Origin: Chloroflexota bacterium
Lineage (GTDB): Bacteria; Chloroflexota; Dehalococcoidia; DSTF01; RBG-16-68-14
Direction of reading: 5' to 3'
DNA length: 64,000 nt
Assembly (NCBI GenBank): GCA_029262675.1
Contig: JAJCYW010000009.1
Coordinates: forward strand, 111,198 to 175,197
The notes beneath the pieces are model-generated. The model searched no databases. It saw only the letters and a list, made by a program, of their open reading frames with translations, and was not told where the DNA came from. Numbering within the stretch: position 1 is the first letter of the stretch; each line of letters begins with the position of its first letter. The position numbers and the translations under genes were made by a program. Of the stretch, positions 8,999-17,766 are shown piece after piece.

Positions 8999-10165
8999 TT
9001 AGTGACCGGGAGGCTGATAGACGCAGGAAGGATCTTCAGCGAGCGGGTCGTTGGTGGTGGCGTACGCGCGCGCGCGGCTGCCTCCGCAGACGTCTCGAAA
9101 TTCGCAACGGCCGCATCTGCCTTTGAGCGCGCTCGTGTCGCGCAGGCTACGGAAGAGGGGGGCGTTGCGATAGATGTCCACCAGCGACTGGTCTCGCACG
9201 TTGCCGGCGGATACCGGCAGGAATCCCGACGGACAGACGTCGCCCTTGTGCGATATGAAGCAGAAGCCGTTACCGTCGTTGACGCCCTTGGCCGGACGCC
9301 CCAACCCGTCCTTATAGCGATAGCCCGCGCCTGCAAGCGCCGGCGCCGGCTCCTTTCCGGCGGACGGTCCCTCTGCGGCGCGCTGTCGCTGTATGACGAC
9401 GCGGCGGTAGGCCGGAGCCGCAGTGCTCTTGATGTCGAACGAGGCGGGCTTGCCTAATTCGTACAGCCAGTTGAAGACCTGCTCGTGTTCTTCCGGAGAG
9501 ATCATGTCCGCGTGGTTTGCCCGCCCGGTCGGGACGAGGAAGAACAGGCTCCACTGTACGACGTTGGACCGGCCAACGACCTCAGCCATCTCCTCCAGTA
9601 ACCCGACGTTGTAGCGGCTGACGGTCGTGTTGATCTGCAGGGAGAGGCCGACATCTGCGACGGTCTTGATGATACGCTGGGCGGTCTCGAACGAGCCGCT
9701 GAAGCCCCGGAAGGCATCGTGGACGGCGGCCGTTGGCCCGTCGAGGCTGACGGCCACGCGCCGCACGCCTGCGTCCTTGACACGTGCGAGCGTCTCACGC
9801 GTGACGAGGCGCGTGGTTGTGGGCGTGAGTGATGTGCGCAACCCCTTCTGAACCGCGTAGCCGAGGATGTCGTACAGGTCGCGGCGCATCATCGGATCGC
9901 CGCCGGTGATGACGAGGATCGGATCGCCGAACTCGCGGATCTGGTCGACGAGACGAAGCGCTTCTTCCGTGTTGAGCTCGTTCGGGTCTCGCTTCGGTTG
10001 AGCTTCAGCCCGGCAATGCTTGCAGGCGAAGGCGCAGGCGCGAGTGAGCTCCCACGCGATGGTGAAGGGTGCGAGGTCAAAGTTCGCGTCTATCAGGCGG
10101 CCATCGTGCGCCTGCCGCTCGGTGATGGCTCGCCGTGCTGCCTCAGGCATCGAAGCGCCGCTCAT
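8999..10165 (-). CDS. Radical SAM/SPASM protein, AhbD/NirJ-like
   Basis: A 388-residue radical SAM enzyme: the 4Fe-4S/SAM motif 'CAFACKHC' follows 'FTIAWELTRA', then 'ITGGDP', and a C-terminal SPASM region with Cys-rich 'CPSGFLP', 'CGRCEFRDVCGG' and 'DPSC'. It resembles the family that pairs with AhbC and includes AhbD/NirJ-type haem-modifying enzymes. The ATG at 10165 forms an ATGA overlap with the upstream gene and follows CAAGAGG; an in-frame ATG at 10204 is less likely. Translational coupling with the AhbC-like gene supports a joint pathway. Haem b synthase (AhbD) is one option; peptide modification by this family is the alternative. Confidence 0.75.
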   Translation of the reverse strand: MSGASMPEAARRAITERQAHDGRLIDANFDLAPFTIAWELTRACAFACKHCRAEAQPKRDPNELNTEEALRLVDQIREFGDPILVITGGDPMMRRDLYDILGYAVQKGLRTSLTPTTTRLVTRETLARVKDAGVRRVAVSLDGPTAAVHDAFRGFSGSFETAQRIIKTVADVGLSLQINTTVSRYNVGLLEEMAEVVGRSNVVQWSLFFLVPTGRANHADMISPEEHEQVFNWLYELGKPASFDIKSTAAPAYRRVVIQRQRAAEGPSAGKEPAPALAGAGYRYKDGLGRPAKGVNDGNGFCFISHKGDVCPSGFLPVSAGNVRDQSLVDIYRNAPLFRSLRDTSALKGRCGRCEFRDVCGGSRARAYATTNDPLAEDPSCVYQPPGH

Positions 10166-11418
10166 ATGGCGGCCTCTTGAGCTTGTTGCACCGGTACTAG
10201 CCATCGCGCTTCCTCTGGCGTATGGGCCGCACCCGGCGCCAGGCCGATCTCCTCATCCGTGATGTAGCAGGCAGGGTCGGGTGCCATGAAGTCGTCGAAG
10301 TAACGCTCGGCGCGGATTCTCAGGTTGCCGTTGCAGATATCGAGATAGCGGCATGAGTGACAGCGTCCCTTTAGCGCGGCCTTGCGGTCCTTGAGCAACG
10401 CCATCCTGGGGTCGCTCTTGTCGACCCAGATCGCGCTGAACGGCCGCTCGCGGACGTTGCCGAGGTTGTAGTCCCACGAAAACTGATCCGGGTGGACGTT
10501 GCCTAACGGGTCAATAGAGGCGATCGCGATGCCAGATTGATTGCCGCCATTCCAGGAGAGCAATTGATGGACCTCCTCTGCGCGATCCGGATCCTCTTCG
10601 CGCAGGGTCATGTAGAGGTAGACTCCGTCGGCGTGGTTGTCGACGGTGAGGATCTCCTTGTCCAAACCGCGTGCGTGGAAGTCGCGGGCGCGCTCAAAGA
10701 TCTCATCGAGCGCCGCGCGAGTCTCATGCGGCTCAAGGTCGAATGCTTTGATGCGGTCACCGCGGCCGGCGTAGGCCAGATGGTAGACGCAGCACCTGGG
10801 GATGTCCTCCTCCTCAAGCAGGTCGAGGATGGCCGAGAGCTGGTCGATGTTCTGGCGATGGATGGTATAGCGCAGGCCTACGCGTGTGCCGGCATCGCGG
10901 CAGTTGCGAAGACCGGCCAGCGCCTCGTCGTAGGCGCCCTTGCGGCCGCGCACCTTGTCGTGTGCCTCGCCGATGCCATCGAGGCTGATTCCGACGTAGG
11001 AGAACTCGGCGTCCTTGATCTTGCGTGCGACATCCTGGGTGAGCAGAGTGCCGTTCGTAGAGAGGACAGTGCGGAGTCCCAGCTCTTTGGCGTAGGTCGC
11101 CAGCTCGAAGAGGTCCGGCCGGATCAGCGGCTCGCCTCCGGAAAAGATGACTGTTGGCGCGCCGAACGATGCTAGATCATCCAGCAGACGGCGGCCTTCG
11201 TCCGTTGTCAGTTCTCCAGGATAATCGCGGTCGTGCGAGTCGGCGTAGCAGTGCATACAGGAGAGGTTGCAGCGGCGAGTGCAGTTCCAGACCACGACTG
11301 GCTTCTTGTCGCCGGAATAGTGAAGCAGGTGGGCCGGTCCGCGACTGGACTGCCGGCCGTAACGGAGCGCGTCTTCAGGCCGCACCGTCCCGTTCAGTAA
11401 CCTACTAACTCCGAGCAT
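10162..11418 (-). CDS. ahbC: Radical SAM/SPASM protein, probable 12,18-didecarboxysiroheme deacetylase (AhbC-like)
   Basis: A 418-residue protein whose N-terminus ('MLGVSRLLNGTVRPEDALRY') and 'KKPVVVWNCTRRCNLSCMHC' match the layout of AhbC (also annotated NirJ1). The radical SAM cluster motif is 'CNLSCMHC', followed by 'FSGGEPLIRPDLF' and a SPASM domain with 'CHSCRYLDICNGN'. AhbC removes acetate side chains from didecarboxysiroheme in the alternative siroheme-to-haem pathway. It overlaps the downstream AhbD-like gene by four bases. Supplying haem would suit the haem-binding gamma subunit encoded at 42419, but that link is inference. The symbol rests on sequence style, not on a database comparison. 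Confidence 0.7.
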   Translation of the reverse strand: MLGVSRLLNGTVRPEDALRYGRQSSRGPAHLLHYSGDKKPVVVWNCTRRCNLSCMHCYADSHDRDYPGELTTDEGRRLLDDLASFGAPTVIFSGGEPLIRPDLFELATYAKELGLRTVLSTNGTLLTQDVARKIKDAEFSYVGISLDGIGEAHDKVRGRKGAYDEALAGLRNCRDAGTRVGLRYTIHRQNIDQLSAILDLLEEEDIPRCCVYHLAYAGRGDRIKAFDLEPHETRAALDEIFERARDFHARGLDKEILTVDNHADGVYLYMTLREEDPDRAEEVHQLLSWNGGNQSGIAIASIDPLGNVHPDQFSWDYNLGNVRERPFSAIWVDKSDPRMALLKDRKAALKGRCHSCRYLDICNGNLRIRAERYFDDFMAPDPACYITDEEIGLAPGAAHTPEEARWLVPVQQAQEAAI

Positions 11419-11764
11419 TGGATTTCCTTTCTGGCCAAGCCTGTCCTTGGCGAGCCTTGCTGCTAGCCTTCCGGGGCCGCCGCGGCCCGGTCTGCCAGGT
11501 GTCGTTCTAGTGGGATTACAGTGTCTCTCATGGGTGCAATGCCGGACAGCGTCTCAATCTCTTCGTCCGTTGTTTCTATTGGGTTTTCGAAGAGGCGCTA
11601 TTCTCCGAACTTCACTCCAACCTCACTTCGCTCCAGACGGCGATTACGATGTTTCGCAGCCTGTCGCCTATCTGACGTCAAAGTAGCATTAGCACCGTAC
11701 GGTAAGAAGTGCCGAACGGCTCTGAATCTTGTACCTAGCTGGCACATAGGCACAGTGTCTTTTT
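11419..11764 (-). other. Intergenic stretch with an amber-interrupted small frame
   Basis: No convincing gene. On the minus strand one frame runs from an ATG near 11747 for 49 codons to TAG, then continues open for 44 codons, ending '...HLADRAAAAPEG' and TAG near 11462. The second half includes the acidic stretch 'ENPIETTDEEIETLSGIAP', which looks protein-like, but no good start codon follows the internal TAG. It could be a small broken gene ahead of the radical SAM genes or chance. Confidence 0.25.
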
Positions 11765-12715
11765 CTATACCTTGCCGACGAGACTCTTGAGCAGCTCCCG
11801 CGTACGACTCATCGTCGCGTCTGGCGACGCTTGAGGATCGCCGTCCGCCGGGTAAAGCGCAGCGATGAAATCTGTGGCTCCAAGGGCGGCGATCTCTCGT
11901 AGTCGTTTCTCAACTTCCGCCTCGTTGCCAATCAACGCGACATCCGCAGGCCCCGGCGCGCCTTCGATGTCCAACATCCGGCGATAATTTGGGAGATGCC
12001 CGTACATCTGGAACTCCTGCGCGGCTCGCTCGCTCGCCGCAGCCGGGTCGTCCGTAACCGCGATGGGCAAGCCAACGCCAATGCGCGGCGCCGGCCGTCC
12101 GGCGTTCTGCGCGGCGGAGCTGATGCGCGGCACAATATGCTCCTCGAGCGCTTTGGGCCCCGCCATCCAGGTCATGGTGCCGTCAGCGAGTTCTCCCGCG
12201 ATGCGGAGCATCATCGGCGCCAGGCCGGCGATGAGGATGGGGAACCGCTGCGCAGCGGGAATTTGAAGCCCTGCTTGAACGCGGAATACGTCCCCGCTAA
12301 ACGCTACCTTTCCTTCGTCCACCAACGGACGCAGGACCGATAGGTACTCTCGCATGTGGCGGGCTGGATGCTCGTATGAGAGTCCCCACATGCTCTCAAT
12401 TACGGGTTGGTGGGAGAGGCCGATGCCGAGGCTGAGCCGTCCGCCGGCCGCTGCTTGTACTGTCACTGCCTGTTGCGCGAGCACGAATGGATGGCGCGGA
12501 AAGGTGGGCACGACGCTGGTTCCCATTTCGATGCGCTTGGTCCGCGGCCCGGCCAGCGCGATCACGGTCAGCGCGTCGGGACCGAAGATCTGGGCGAGCC
12601 AGATGCTGTCGAACCCGTCTTCTTCGGCGTCCACTACCCGCTGGACATGTTCGTCCACGCTTTTGAGCTGGGCTTCAACGCTCGCTGCACCGCCAACATG
12701 GATTCCGATTCGCAT
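11765..12715 (-). CDS. LLM class (luciferase-like) F420-dependent oxidoreductase
   Basis: A 316-residue TIM-barrel protein of the luciferase-like superfamily: 'GFDSIWLAQIFGPDALTVIA', 'IEMGTSVVPTFPRHPFVLA', 'GGRLSLGIGLSHQ' and 'RFPILIAGLAPMMLRIAGE' are family signatures. Members of this subgroup use F420 (sometimes FMN) to oxidise or reduce alcohols and other organics. The gene is divergent from the alpha gene at 12870; the 154-base gap holds palindromic operator site 2, so both directions may be controlled together. Substrate unknown. Confidence 0.85.
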   Translation of the reverse strand: MRIGIHVGGAASVEAQLKSVDEHVQRVVDAEEDGFDSIWLAQIFGPDALTVIALAGPRTKRIEMGTSVVPTFPRHPFVLAQQAVTVQAAAGGRLSLGIGLSHQPVIESMWGLSYEHPARHMREYLSVLRPLVDEGKVAFSGDVFRVQAGLQIPAAQRFPILIAGLAPMMLRIAGELADGTMTWMAGPKALEEHIVPRISSAAQNAGRPAPRIGVGLPIAVTDDPAAASERAAQEFQMYGHLPNYRRMLDIEGAPGPADVALIGNEAEVEKRLREIAALGATDFIAALYPADGDPQASPDATMSRTRELLKSLVGKV

Positions 12716-12823
12716 GCTTTTCCTCCAGTCGCTGATGGCCGATGACGGAACGATCTGATCGCGCCTACGGCGAGCCCGTCCAGCGCTTGTGATAGTCTAG
12801 CGGAGACCGTTCGGCCCTACTAT

Positions 12824-12849
12824 CTTATTTTAGCATGCGCTAGAATAAG
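12824..12849. promoter_or_regulatory. Palindromic operator, site 2
   Basis: Left arm CTTATTTTAGC, spacer ATGC, right arm GCTAGAATAAG; 10 of 11 arm positions pair, the best of the five sites. It ends 20 bases before the alpha ATG at 12870. Its core, TTTAGCATGCGCTAGAATA, is identical in site 5 at 59161. Confidence 0.8.
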
Positions 12850-12869
12850 CGCCAGATCGGAGGCGCACC

Positions 12870-15647
12870 ATGTCACAGAAAACTGAATCGGGCAGCACGT
12901 CGGAGTCGTGGGCCGACGCCTATCGGAACAGATGGAAGTGGGACCGGACGGCTTGGGGGACGCATTGCGTCGACTGCTACCCGTCCAACTGCCCGTATCG
13001 TGTCTACGTTCGAGACGGCAAGGTCGTTCGCGAGGAGCCGGGCGGGACGTACGAGGTGGTAGAGCAGGGCGTGCCGGATATGAACCCTTCCGGCTGCCAG
13101 AAGGGGGCTTCCTGGAGCCAGACGCTCGACGGGAAGGATCGCCTGCTCCATCCCGTGCGCCGTGCCGGAGAGCGGGGCGAGGGCAAGTGGGACCAAGTCT
13201 CCTGGGACGAGGCGCTGACCGAGATCGCCGATGCGATGCTGGACGCAATCCAGGAATCGGGTTCTGAATCGATCGTGCGCATCGGCACGCCAGGGCAGGG
13301 CGGCACGCAGAGCATCGCTCTTGCGGGTAGCGTCCTCTCACGTATTGGCGCTACGCACACGGATGTCCAGTCGGAGATCAACGACTTCAGCCCGGGTCTC
13401 TACGCGACGTTTGGGCGGTTCGATCCGTGCCCGAGCAACGACGACTGGTTTCACTCAGAGCTGCTCCTGATCTGGGCGAACAATCCCGCCTACAGCTCAA
13501 TCCCGACGTTCCACTACATCGCTGAGGCCCGCTACAACGGTGGGGAAGTCGCCATCATCGCGCCTGATTACAGCCCCTCAGCTATTCACGCCGATTACTT
13601 CCTGCCGGTGCGCATTGGCTCCGACGCCGCGCTCGCCCTCTCGATGTGTCGCGTTATCGTCGACGAGGGCCTGATGGACGAGTCGTTTGTCGCGGAGCAG
13701 ACCGACCTGGGTCTGCTGGTGCGCGCCGACAACGGCCGTTTTCTGCGCCAGTCCGATCTGCAGGAAGGCGGCTCTCCCGACGTGTTTCATCTCTTCGATG
13801 GCCACAGCGGCCAGATCGTGGAAGCGCCCCGCACGCTCGACCTCGGGTCGATCGAGCCGGCGTTGGACGGGACGTACACAGCAGCACTCGCGGATGGCCA
13901 GGAGGTAGAGGTGACGCCGTCCTTCGAGCTGTTGCGAAAGCGCCTACAGGACTACGCGCCGGAGGACGCATCGCCCATCTGCGGCGTCCATGCAGATATG
14001 ATCCGAACGCTCGCGCGCAAGGCGGCGACGCGGACCACGTGCATCCTTGCAGGCTGGACCATGGGTAAGTCGTATCACGGAGACCTGATGGAGCGCTCGC
14101 TGTGCCTGCTGCTCGCGCTCACCGGCAATTGGGGGAAGAAGGGCGCGGGCATTCGCAGTTGGGCTGTCGGTATGTTCGATGGGCCGTTCCTGCTGGGGAC
14201 CAAGCCGGCTGTCGGGCAGGACGCGACGCGAGAGCAGTTCAAGGGCCAGCAGGCGATGATGGATGGGGTGCTAGCGGGCGATCCCTCGCTCACGCCGGAG
14301 ATTCTGATGGCGGAGATGGGCTACGCGGGAGCCGCTGCGGGTGGCGGGATACCGTCCGCCGTCTTCTGGTACAACCACTGCGGCTATCGCGAAGCCTGGA
14401 ACACGGCGGGCTGGAACGATCCATCGATGCGCCGTTCGCTGGACGAGTACGTGGACGAGGCGATCGAGAAAGGCTGGTGGCAGGGCGCGGCCCAGCGGTC
14501 GGCGGATGTTCCGCCGCGCGTCCTCTTCGAGATCGGCGGCAATATGCTCCGTCGCCAGCGTGGCGGGCAGCGCATGTTGCTGGACAACCTGTGGCCGAAG
14601 CTCAAGATGATCGTCTCGATCGACTGGCGCGTTAGCACCACGGGCCTGTACTCGGACATCATCCTGCCCGCGGCGCAGCACTACGAGAAGCCGAACTTCC
14701 CGTACACGACGCCGGACATTATGAACCTCACGTTCTCCGACCGCGCGGTCGAACCGGCCGGGGAATCGCGCTCGGAATGGCAGATCAACCAGATGCTTGC
14801 GAAGAAGCTGGGCGAACGGGCCAAGGCTCGTGACTTCGTCGAGATGCAGGACCCGAGCGGCACCACCGTGCGGCTGGACACGCTTTATGAAGACATCACC
14901 ATGGACGGGGCGCTGGCGGACGACGACGCCGTGTTCGACGAGATGATCCGCGACTCTGCGGTGCTCGGAAACATCCCCGCCGATACGACGCTCGAGTCGC
15001 TGCGAGAAACTGGATTCGTGCGCTTCACGGGTTGGGGCCGCTCGCCGATGGCGCTGGCGCAGGCGTCCGATTTGCTGCCGGACGAAACGCACTCGCCGTT
15101 CCGCTGGCAGACCGAGAAGAAGGAGCCGTTCCCAACGCTCACCCGCCGGGCGCAGTTCTACATCGATCACGAGTGGTTCCTGGAGGCCGGTGAGGAGTTG
15201 CCAGTCCATAAGGAAGCGCCGGCACAGGGTGGTGACTATCCTCTGCAGGTCACGAGTGGACACCCTCGCTGGAGCGTGAACTCGATGAACAGTACGAGCA
15301 ACATCATCCTCGGCACGCTGCGCGGCGAGCCGGTTGTCCACATCAACGATCATGATGCGGCTGACCGGGGTATCAAGAACGGCGATGAGATTCGTGTCTT
15401 CAACGACTGCGCCGAACTGTTCGTGCACGCTCGCGTCACGCCGGCGGTGCAGCCGGGGCAGCTCATCAGCTACAACGGCTGGGAGCCGTACCAGTTCAAG
15501 GGCTGGCAGGACTTCTCCAACGTTGAGCCCGGCATGGTGAAGTGGCTCCACCTGGCCGGCGGCTACGGGCACCTCCGCTATCGAGCCTTGCACTGGCAGC
15601 CCGTGCCTATCGACCGCGGTGTTCGGGTGGATATCGCCCCGGCATAG
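12870..15647 (+). CDS. Molybdopterin oxidoreductase alpha subunit, type II DMSO reductase family (no adjacent beta)
   Basis: A 925-residue catalytic subunit. FS0 ligands are His32, Cys36, Cys41 and Cys76 ('THCVDCYPSNC', 'NPSGCQKGA'). Asp172 in 'NDFSPGLYATFGR' is the expected Mo ligand. The C-terminus ends with the shared 'AGGYGHLRYRALHWQP'. No Tat signal; GGAGG lies eight bases before the ATG. It is monocistronic: an operator palindrome is directly upstream, and a strong hairpin follows the stop. With no beta gene beside it, it must share a beta subunit encoded elsewhere. It is closest in layout to the paralogues at 6116 and 55122. Confidence 0.93.
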   Translation: MSQKTESGSTSESWADAYRNRWKWDRTAWGTHCVDCYPSNCPYRVYVRDGKVVREEPGGTYEVVEQGVPDMNPSGCQKGASWSQTLDGKDRLLHPVRRAGERGEGKWDQVSWDEALTEIADAMLDAIQESGSESIVRIGTPGQGGTQSIALAGSVLSRIGATHTDVQSEINDFSPGLYATFGRFDPCPSNDDWFHSELLLIWANNPAYSSIPTFHYIAEARYNGGEVAIIAPDYSPSAIHADYFLPVRIGSDAALALSMCRVIVDEGLMDESFVAEQTDLGLLVRADNGRFLRQSDLQEGGSPDVFHLFDGHSGQIVEAPRTLDLGSIEPALDGTYTAALADGQEVEVTPSFELLRKRLQDYAPEDASPICGVHADMIRTLARKAATRTTCILAGWTMGKSYHGDLMERSLCLLLALTGNWGKKGAGIRSWAVGMFDGPFLLGTKPAVGQDATREQFKGQQAMMDGVLAGDPSLTPEILMAEMGYAGAAAGGGIPSAVFWYNHCGYREAWNTAGWNDPSMRRSLDEYVDEAIEKGWWQGAAQRSADVPPRVLFEIGGNMLRRQRGGQRMLLDNLWPKLKMIVSIDWRVSTTGLYSDIILPAAQHYEKPNFPYTTPDIMNLTFSDRAVEPAGESRSEWQINQMLAKKLGERAKARDFVEMQDPSGTTVRLDTLYEDITMDGALADDDAVFDEMIRDSAVLGNIPADTTLESLRETGFVRFTGWGRSPMALAQASDLLPDETHSPFRWQTEKKEPFPTLTRRAQFYIDHEWFLEAGEELPVHKEAPAQGGDYPLQVTSGHPRWSVNSMNSTSNIILGTLRGEPVVHINDHDAADRGIKNGDEIRVFNDCAELFVHARVTPAVQPGQLISYNGWEPYQFKGWQDFSNVEPGMVKWLHLAGGYGHLRYRALHWQPVPIDRGVRVDIAPA

Positions 15648-16050
15648 AACCGGCGCTGCCCAGCCCCATCGCATGATGTGCGGGAGCTAGCACACCAACT
15701 AGCTCGGCTCCCGCATATGGCTGCGGCCTCTCGGCCAAACAACAGCCACTGCGACCTTGGCGAGGCTTGCCATCCGGTGTGTCGACGAAGCGTTCTTCGT
15801 CGACGAGATCCGGCGTTGCCCTCTCCTAAATTCACGATGGTGTAGGGAATTATGTTGTGGCATATGGCTTGTGGCCATAGGGTCATATGGCCCTCCCAGC
15901 TACAAGGCCATATTGGGATGGTGAGCTGCTTCCTTAGACGCTACCGCTCGCTACGGTAGTCCGGCCACGGTACTGGCTCCGGGCAGTGCCATGGAGGAGC
16001 CTGGCTGGCGCACGACGCTTATTGTCGCTGATTGGTGGTCCACGGGGGTA
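15648..16050. other. Intergenic region with two hairpins
   Basis: About 400 bases without a credible gene. It contains the stem-loop at 15679-15715 and a second at 15873-15892 (GGCCATA, six-base loop, TATGGCC). The rest shows nothing recognisable. Confidence 0.6.
15679..15715 (+). terminator. Strong stem-loop after the solitary alpha gene
   Basis: TGCGGGAGCTAG, loop CACACCAA, then CTAGCTC and CTCCCGCA. The inner GAGCTAG/CTAGCTC pairs perfectly over seven bases; an alternative outer pairing TGCGGGAG/CTCCCGCA is also possible. It lies 31 bases after the stop; no T run follows, so termination may need Rho or the hairpin may protect the 3' end. Confidence 0.5.
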
Positions 16051-16827
16051 CTAGGCGGTGTCCGCGATGCCTCGCAGCAGGTAGCCAACGAGGTACGCCG
16101 CTCCGGAGGCAACGGCGCCTGCGAGGAGCGTCTCCAGTCCCGAGCGGTACCACGCCTGATCGACGAAACGCGCCTTGAATGTCCCCACAAGGAAGAACGC
16201 GAAGGCGGCACAGCCCGTGCTCCATGCGAACGGCGCTACCGGGCCAGTGCCGCTCGCCAGCTCGACGAAGAAGGGCACCAGCGGCAGGATGCCGGCCACC
16301 GCGAACGCGGCGAAAGTTGCGAGCCCGGCTCGCCAGGGCGACGGCGCGACGCGGGTGAGGCCGAGCTCTTCGGTGACCATGGTGTCCACCCAGGTCTTGA
16401 TATCGGAGGTGATGATGTCGACGGCGCGCTCAAGGTCGGGGCCGGTGAAGCCCTTCTCCATGAAGATATGCCGGACCTCCTCGCGCTCACCTTCCGGGAC
16501 GACGTTGATCTGCTCTTCTTCCTCCCGGCGTGCTCGTTCCAGCTCCTGCACCTCGGCTCGGGTGCCGAGGACGTTGCTGATGCCCATGCTGATCCCATCG
16601 CCGACGAGGTTCGCGCAACCCAGAATAACGATGATCGCGGGGGCGAGGTCCGCTCCGGAGGCGGCGGCGGCGACGGCGAAGGTGGTCACGATTCCGTCAG
16701 TTGCGCCATAGACGAAATCGCGAAGGTTGCTGTGCCTCGGTCCAAGCAGCAGGCGCTCGCGCACAGCCTCGGGGGTGTGGCTGGGTAGGAGGTCCTCGAT
16801 CCGCTGACGTGAGGCGTCTTCATTCAT
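16051..16827 (-). CDS. VIT1/CCC1 family iron/manganese transporter
   Basis: About 258 residues. The family signature '[18 protein letters not shown]' opens the first membrane segment; a charged middle region '[19 protein letters not shown]' with Glu-rich helices is typical of the metal-binding cytosolic domain, and further membrane helices follow, ending '[11 protein letters not shown]'. The family moves Fe2+ or Mn2+ out of the cytoplasm. ATG at 16827 is preferred (GGCAGG upstream); ATG at 16854 is in frame but lacks a ribosome site. It begins a metal-related stretch that continues to about 23 kb. Confidence 0.85.
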   Translation of the reverse strand: MNEDASRQRIEDLLPSHTPEAVRERLLLGPRHSNLRDFVYGATDGIVTTFAVAAAASGADLAPAIIVILGCANLVGDGISMGISNVLGTRAEVQELERARREEEEQINVVPEGEREEVRHIFMEKGFTGPDLERAVDIITSDIKTWVDTMVTEELGLTRVAPSPWRAGLATFAAFAVAGILPLVPFFVELASGTGPVAPFAWSTGCAAFAFFLVGTFKARFVDQAWYRSGLETLLAGAVASGAAYLVGYLLRGIADTA

Positions 16828-17339
16828 GACGGAGACCTGCCGTTCTGGAGACATCGGACTGGCGGTGCGATCGCATAAGTGTTGAGAACATCCTATGGCG
16901 GGTGAGGAGCAGAACGCAACGGGAAGAGTTGGAGTCGCCTGTCCGGCTGCCGCCGAAGTTACAGGGAGCGGCGACCGGGAAACGAATGTAGTGCATCGTT
17001 AGAAGAGCGAGCACAACGTTGGCCATGGCGGCTGCCAGCGGAAGTCCGCACGTGCCCCAGTCCCAGTCACCAGCCGAATCTGTGGCGTCGTGGCGCGCGT
17101 TCTCGTCGCCGTCCAGGCAGACGTGGAGCCGGAGTACGTCAGTTACTTGCCTTCGACCAGGCAGAGACGAGACGACGACGTCCATTTCACGAATTAGGGC
17201 ACTTTGGCACTGGCGGCGGGCAGGTAAACGCTGGAACATAGCGCTGGAACACGACCATAGATAGATGCGTGGGCTGTAGGGACCCCCACATGGCAGTGCT
17301 CGGTCCGCAGCCCTGGTGGAGTGTGGGGAGGAGCCAGTC
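16828..17339. other. Intergenic region with a decayed cupredoxin fragment
   Basis: About 500 bases without an intact gene. The only recognisable content is the cupredoxin remnant near 17050-17130 (minus strand, separate entry). Confidence 0.5.
17050..17130 (-). pseudogene. Fragment of a cupredoxin gene
   Basis: The minus strand reads 'HDATDSAGDWDWGT', nearly the same as 'HDATDSAGDWGTGT' of the intact cupredoxin gene at 18439-18900, and the nucleotide match extends over roughly 70 bases (for example CCAGCCGAATCTGT is shared). A six-base CCAGTC duplication is present. The copper-ligand C-terminal loop is missing and no full frame surrounds it, so it is a decayed duplicate. Confidence 0.7.
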
Positions 17340-17741
17340 ATGTCTGAGATACCCGTGTTTTCCGTCATCGCCTATCAGAGCGGCTTATTTGAAGAGCCTG
17401 GGTTTCGCAACGACGGTGTGCTGCGGATCAGCGGCGAGGAGATCCAGATTACGACCACCTGGTGGAACTGGCGCCGCCATATGGCATGGCCTCTTGGGCT
17501 GATAACGACGGAACTCGGAATGGTGTTCGCAGGCCCCTCGAACACGAAGGAAGTTGTTATCACGATCCGCCGCATTCAGATCGGGTCGGTCACGATGATG
17601 CCGGAAGCCCAGCCCCGGCCGCGTGTCGAAGTCGTGGGAACGCGAGAAGAAGATGGCAAGGAATACCGGTGCTCGTTCGCCTATCGTGACGAGGACGCGA
17701 CGCTCGTCCAGCAACTGGAAGCTGCCGTGTCCGCGGCCTGA
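17340..17741 (+). CDS. Conserved-looking hypothetical protein
   Basis: A 133-residue soluble protein starting 'MSEIPVFSVIAYQSGLFEEP'. GGGGAGGAG before the ATG at 17340 fixes the start; an upstream in-frame ATG has no such site. It contains alternating beta-like segments ('VLRISGEEIQITTTWWNWR', 'EVVITIRRIQIGSVTM'), reminiscent of small PH-like barrels, but I do not recognise the family. No signal peptide or membrane segment. Confidence 0.65.
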   Translation: MSEIPVFSVIAYQSGLFEEPGFRNDGVLRISGEEIQITTTWWNWRRHMAWPLGLITTELGMVFAGPSNTKEVVITIRRIQIGSVTMMPEAQPRPRVEVVGTREEDGKEYRCSFAYRDEDATLVQQLEAAVSAA

Positions 17742-17766
17742 AGACCTTGGTCGCGGCAGCTTGGCG

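Noticed and set aside
12824..12849. Operator palindrome read as an intrinsic terminator
   Set aside because: No T run, AT-rich arms, and five copies all lie upstream of gene starts rather than after stops.
14271..15674. Long open frame (467 codons) antisense to the alpha gene
   Set aside because: High-GC coding DNA gives long antisense frames; this one mirrors the real gene, lacks a ribosome site and any recognisable domain. The same holds for antisense frames at 345-776, 789-1727, 27812-28681, 35084-36025 and 40876-41877.
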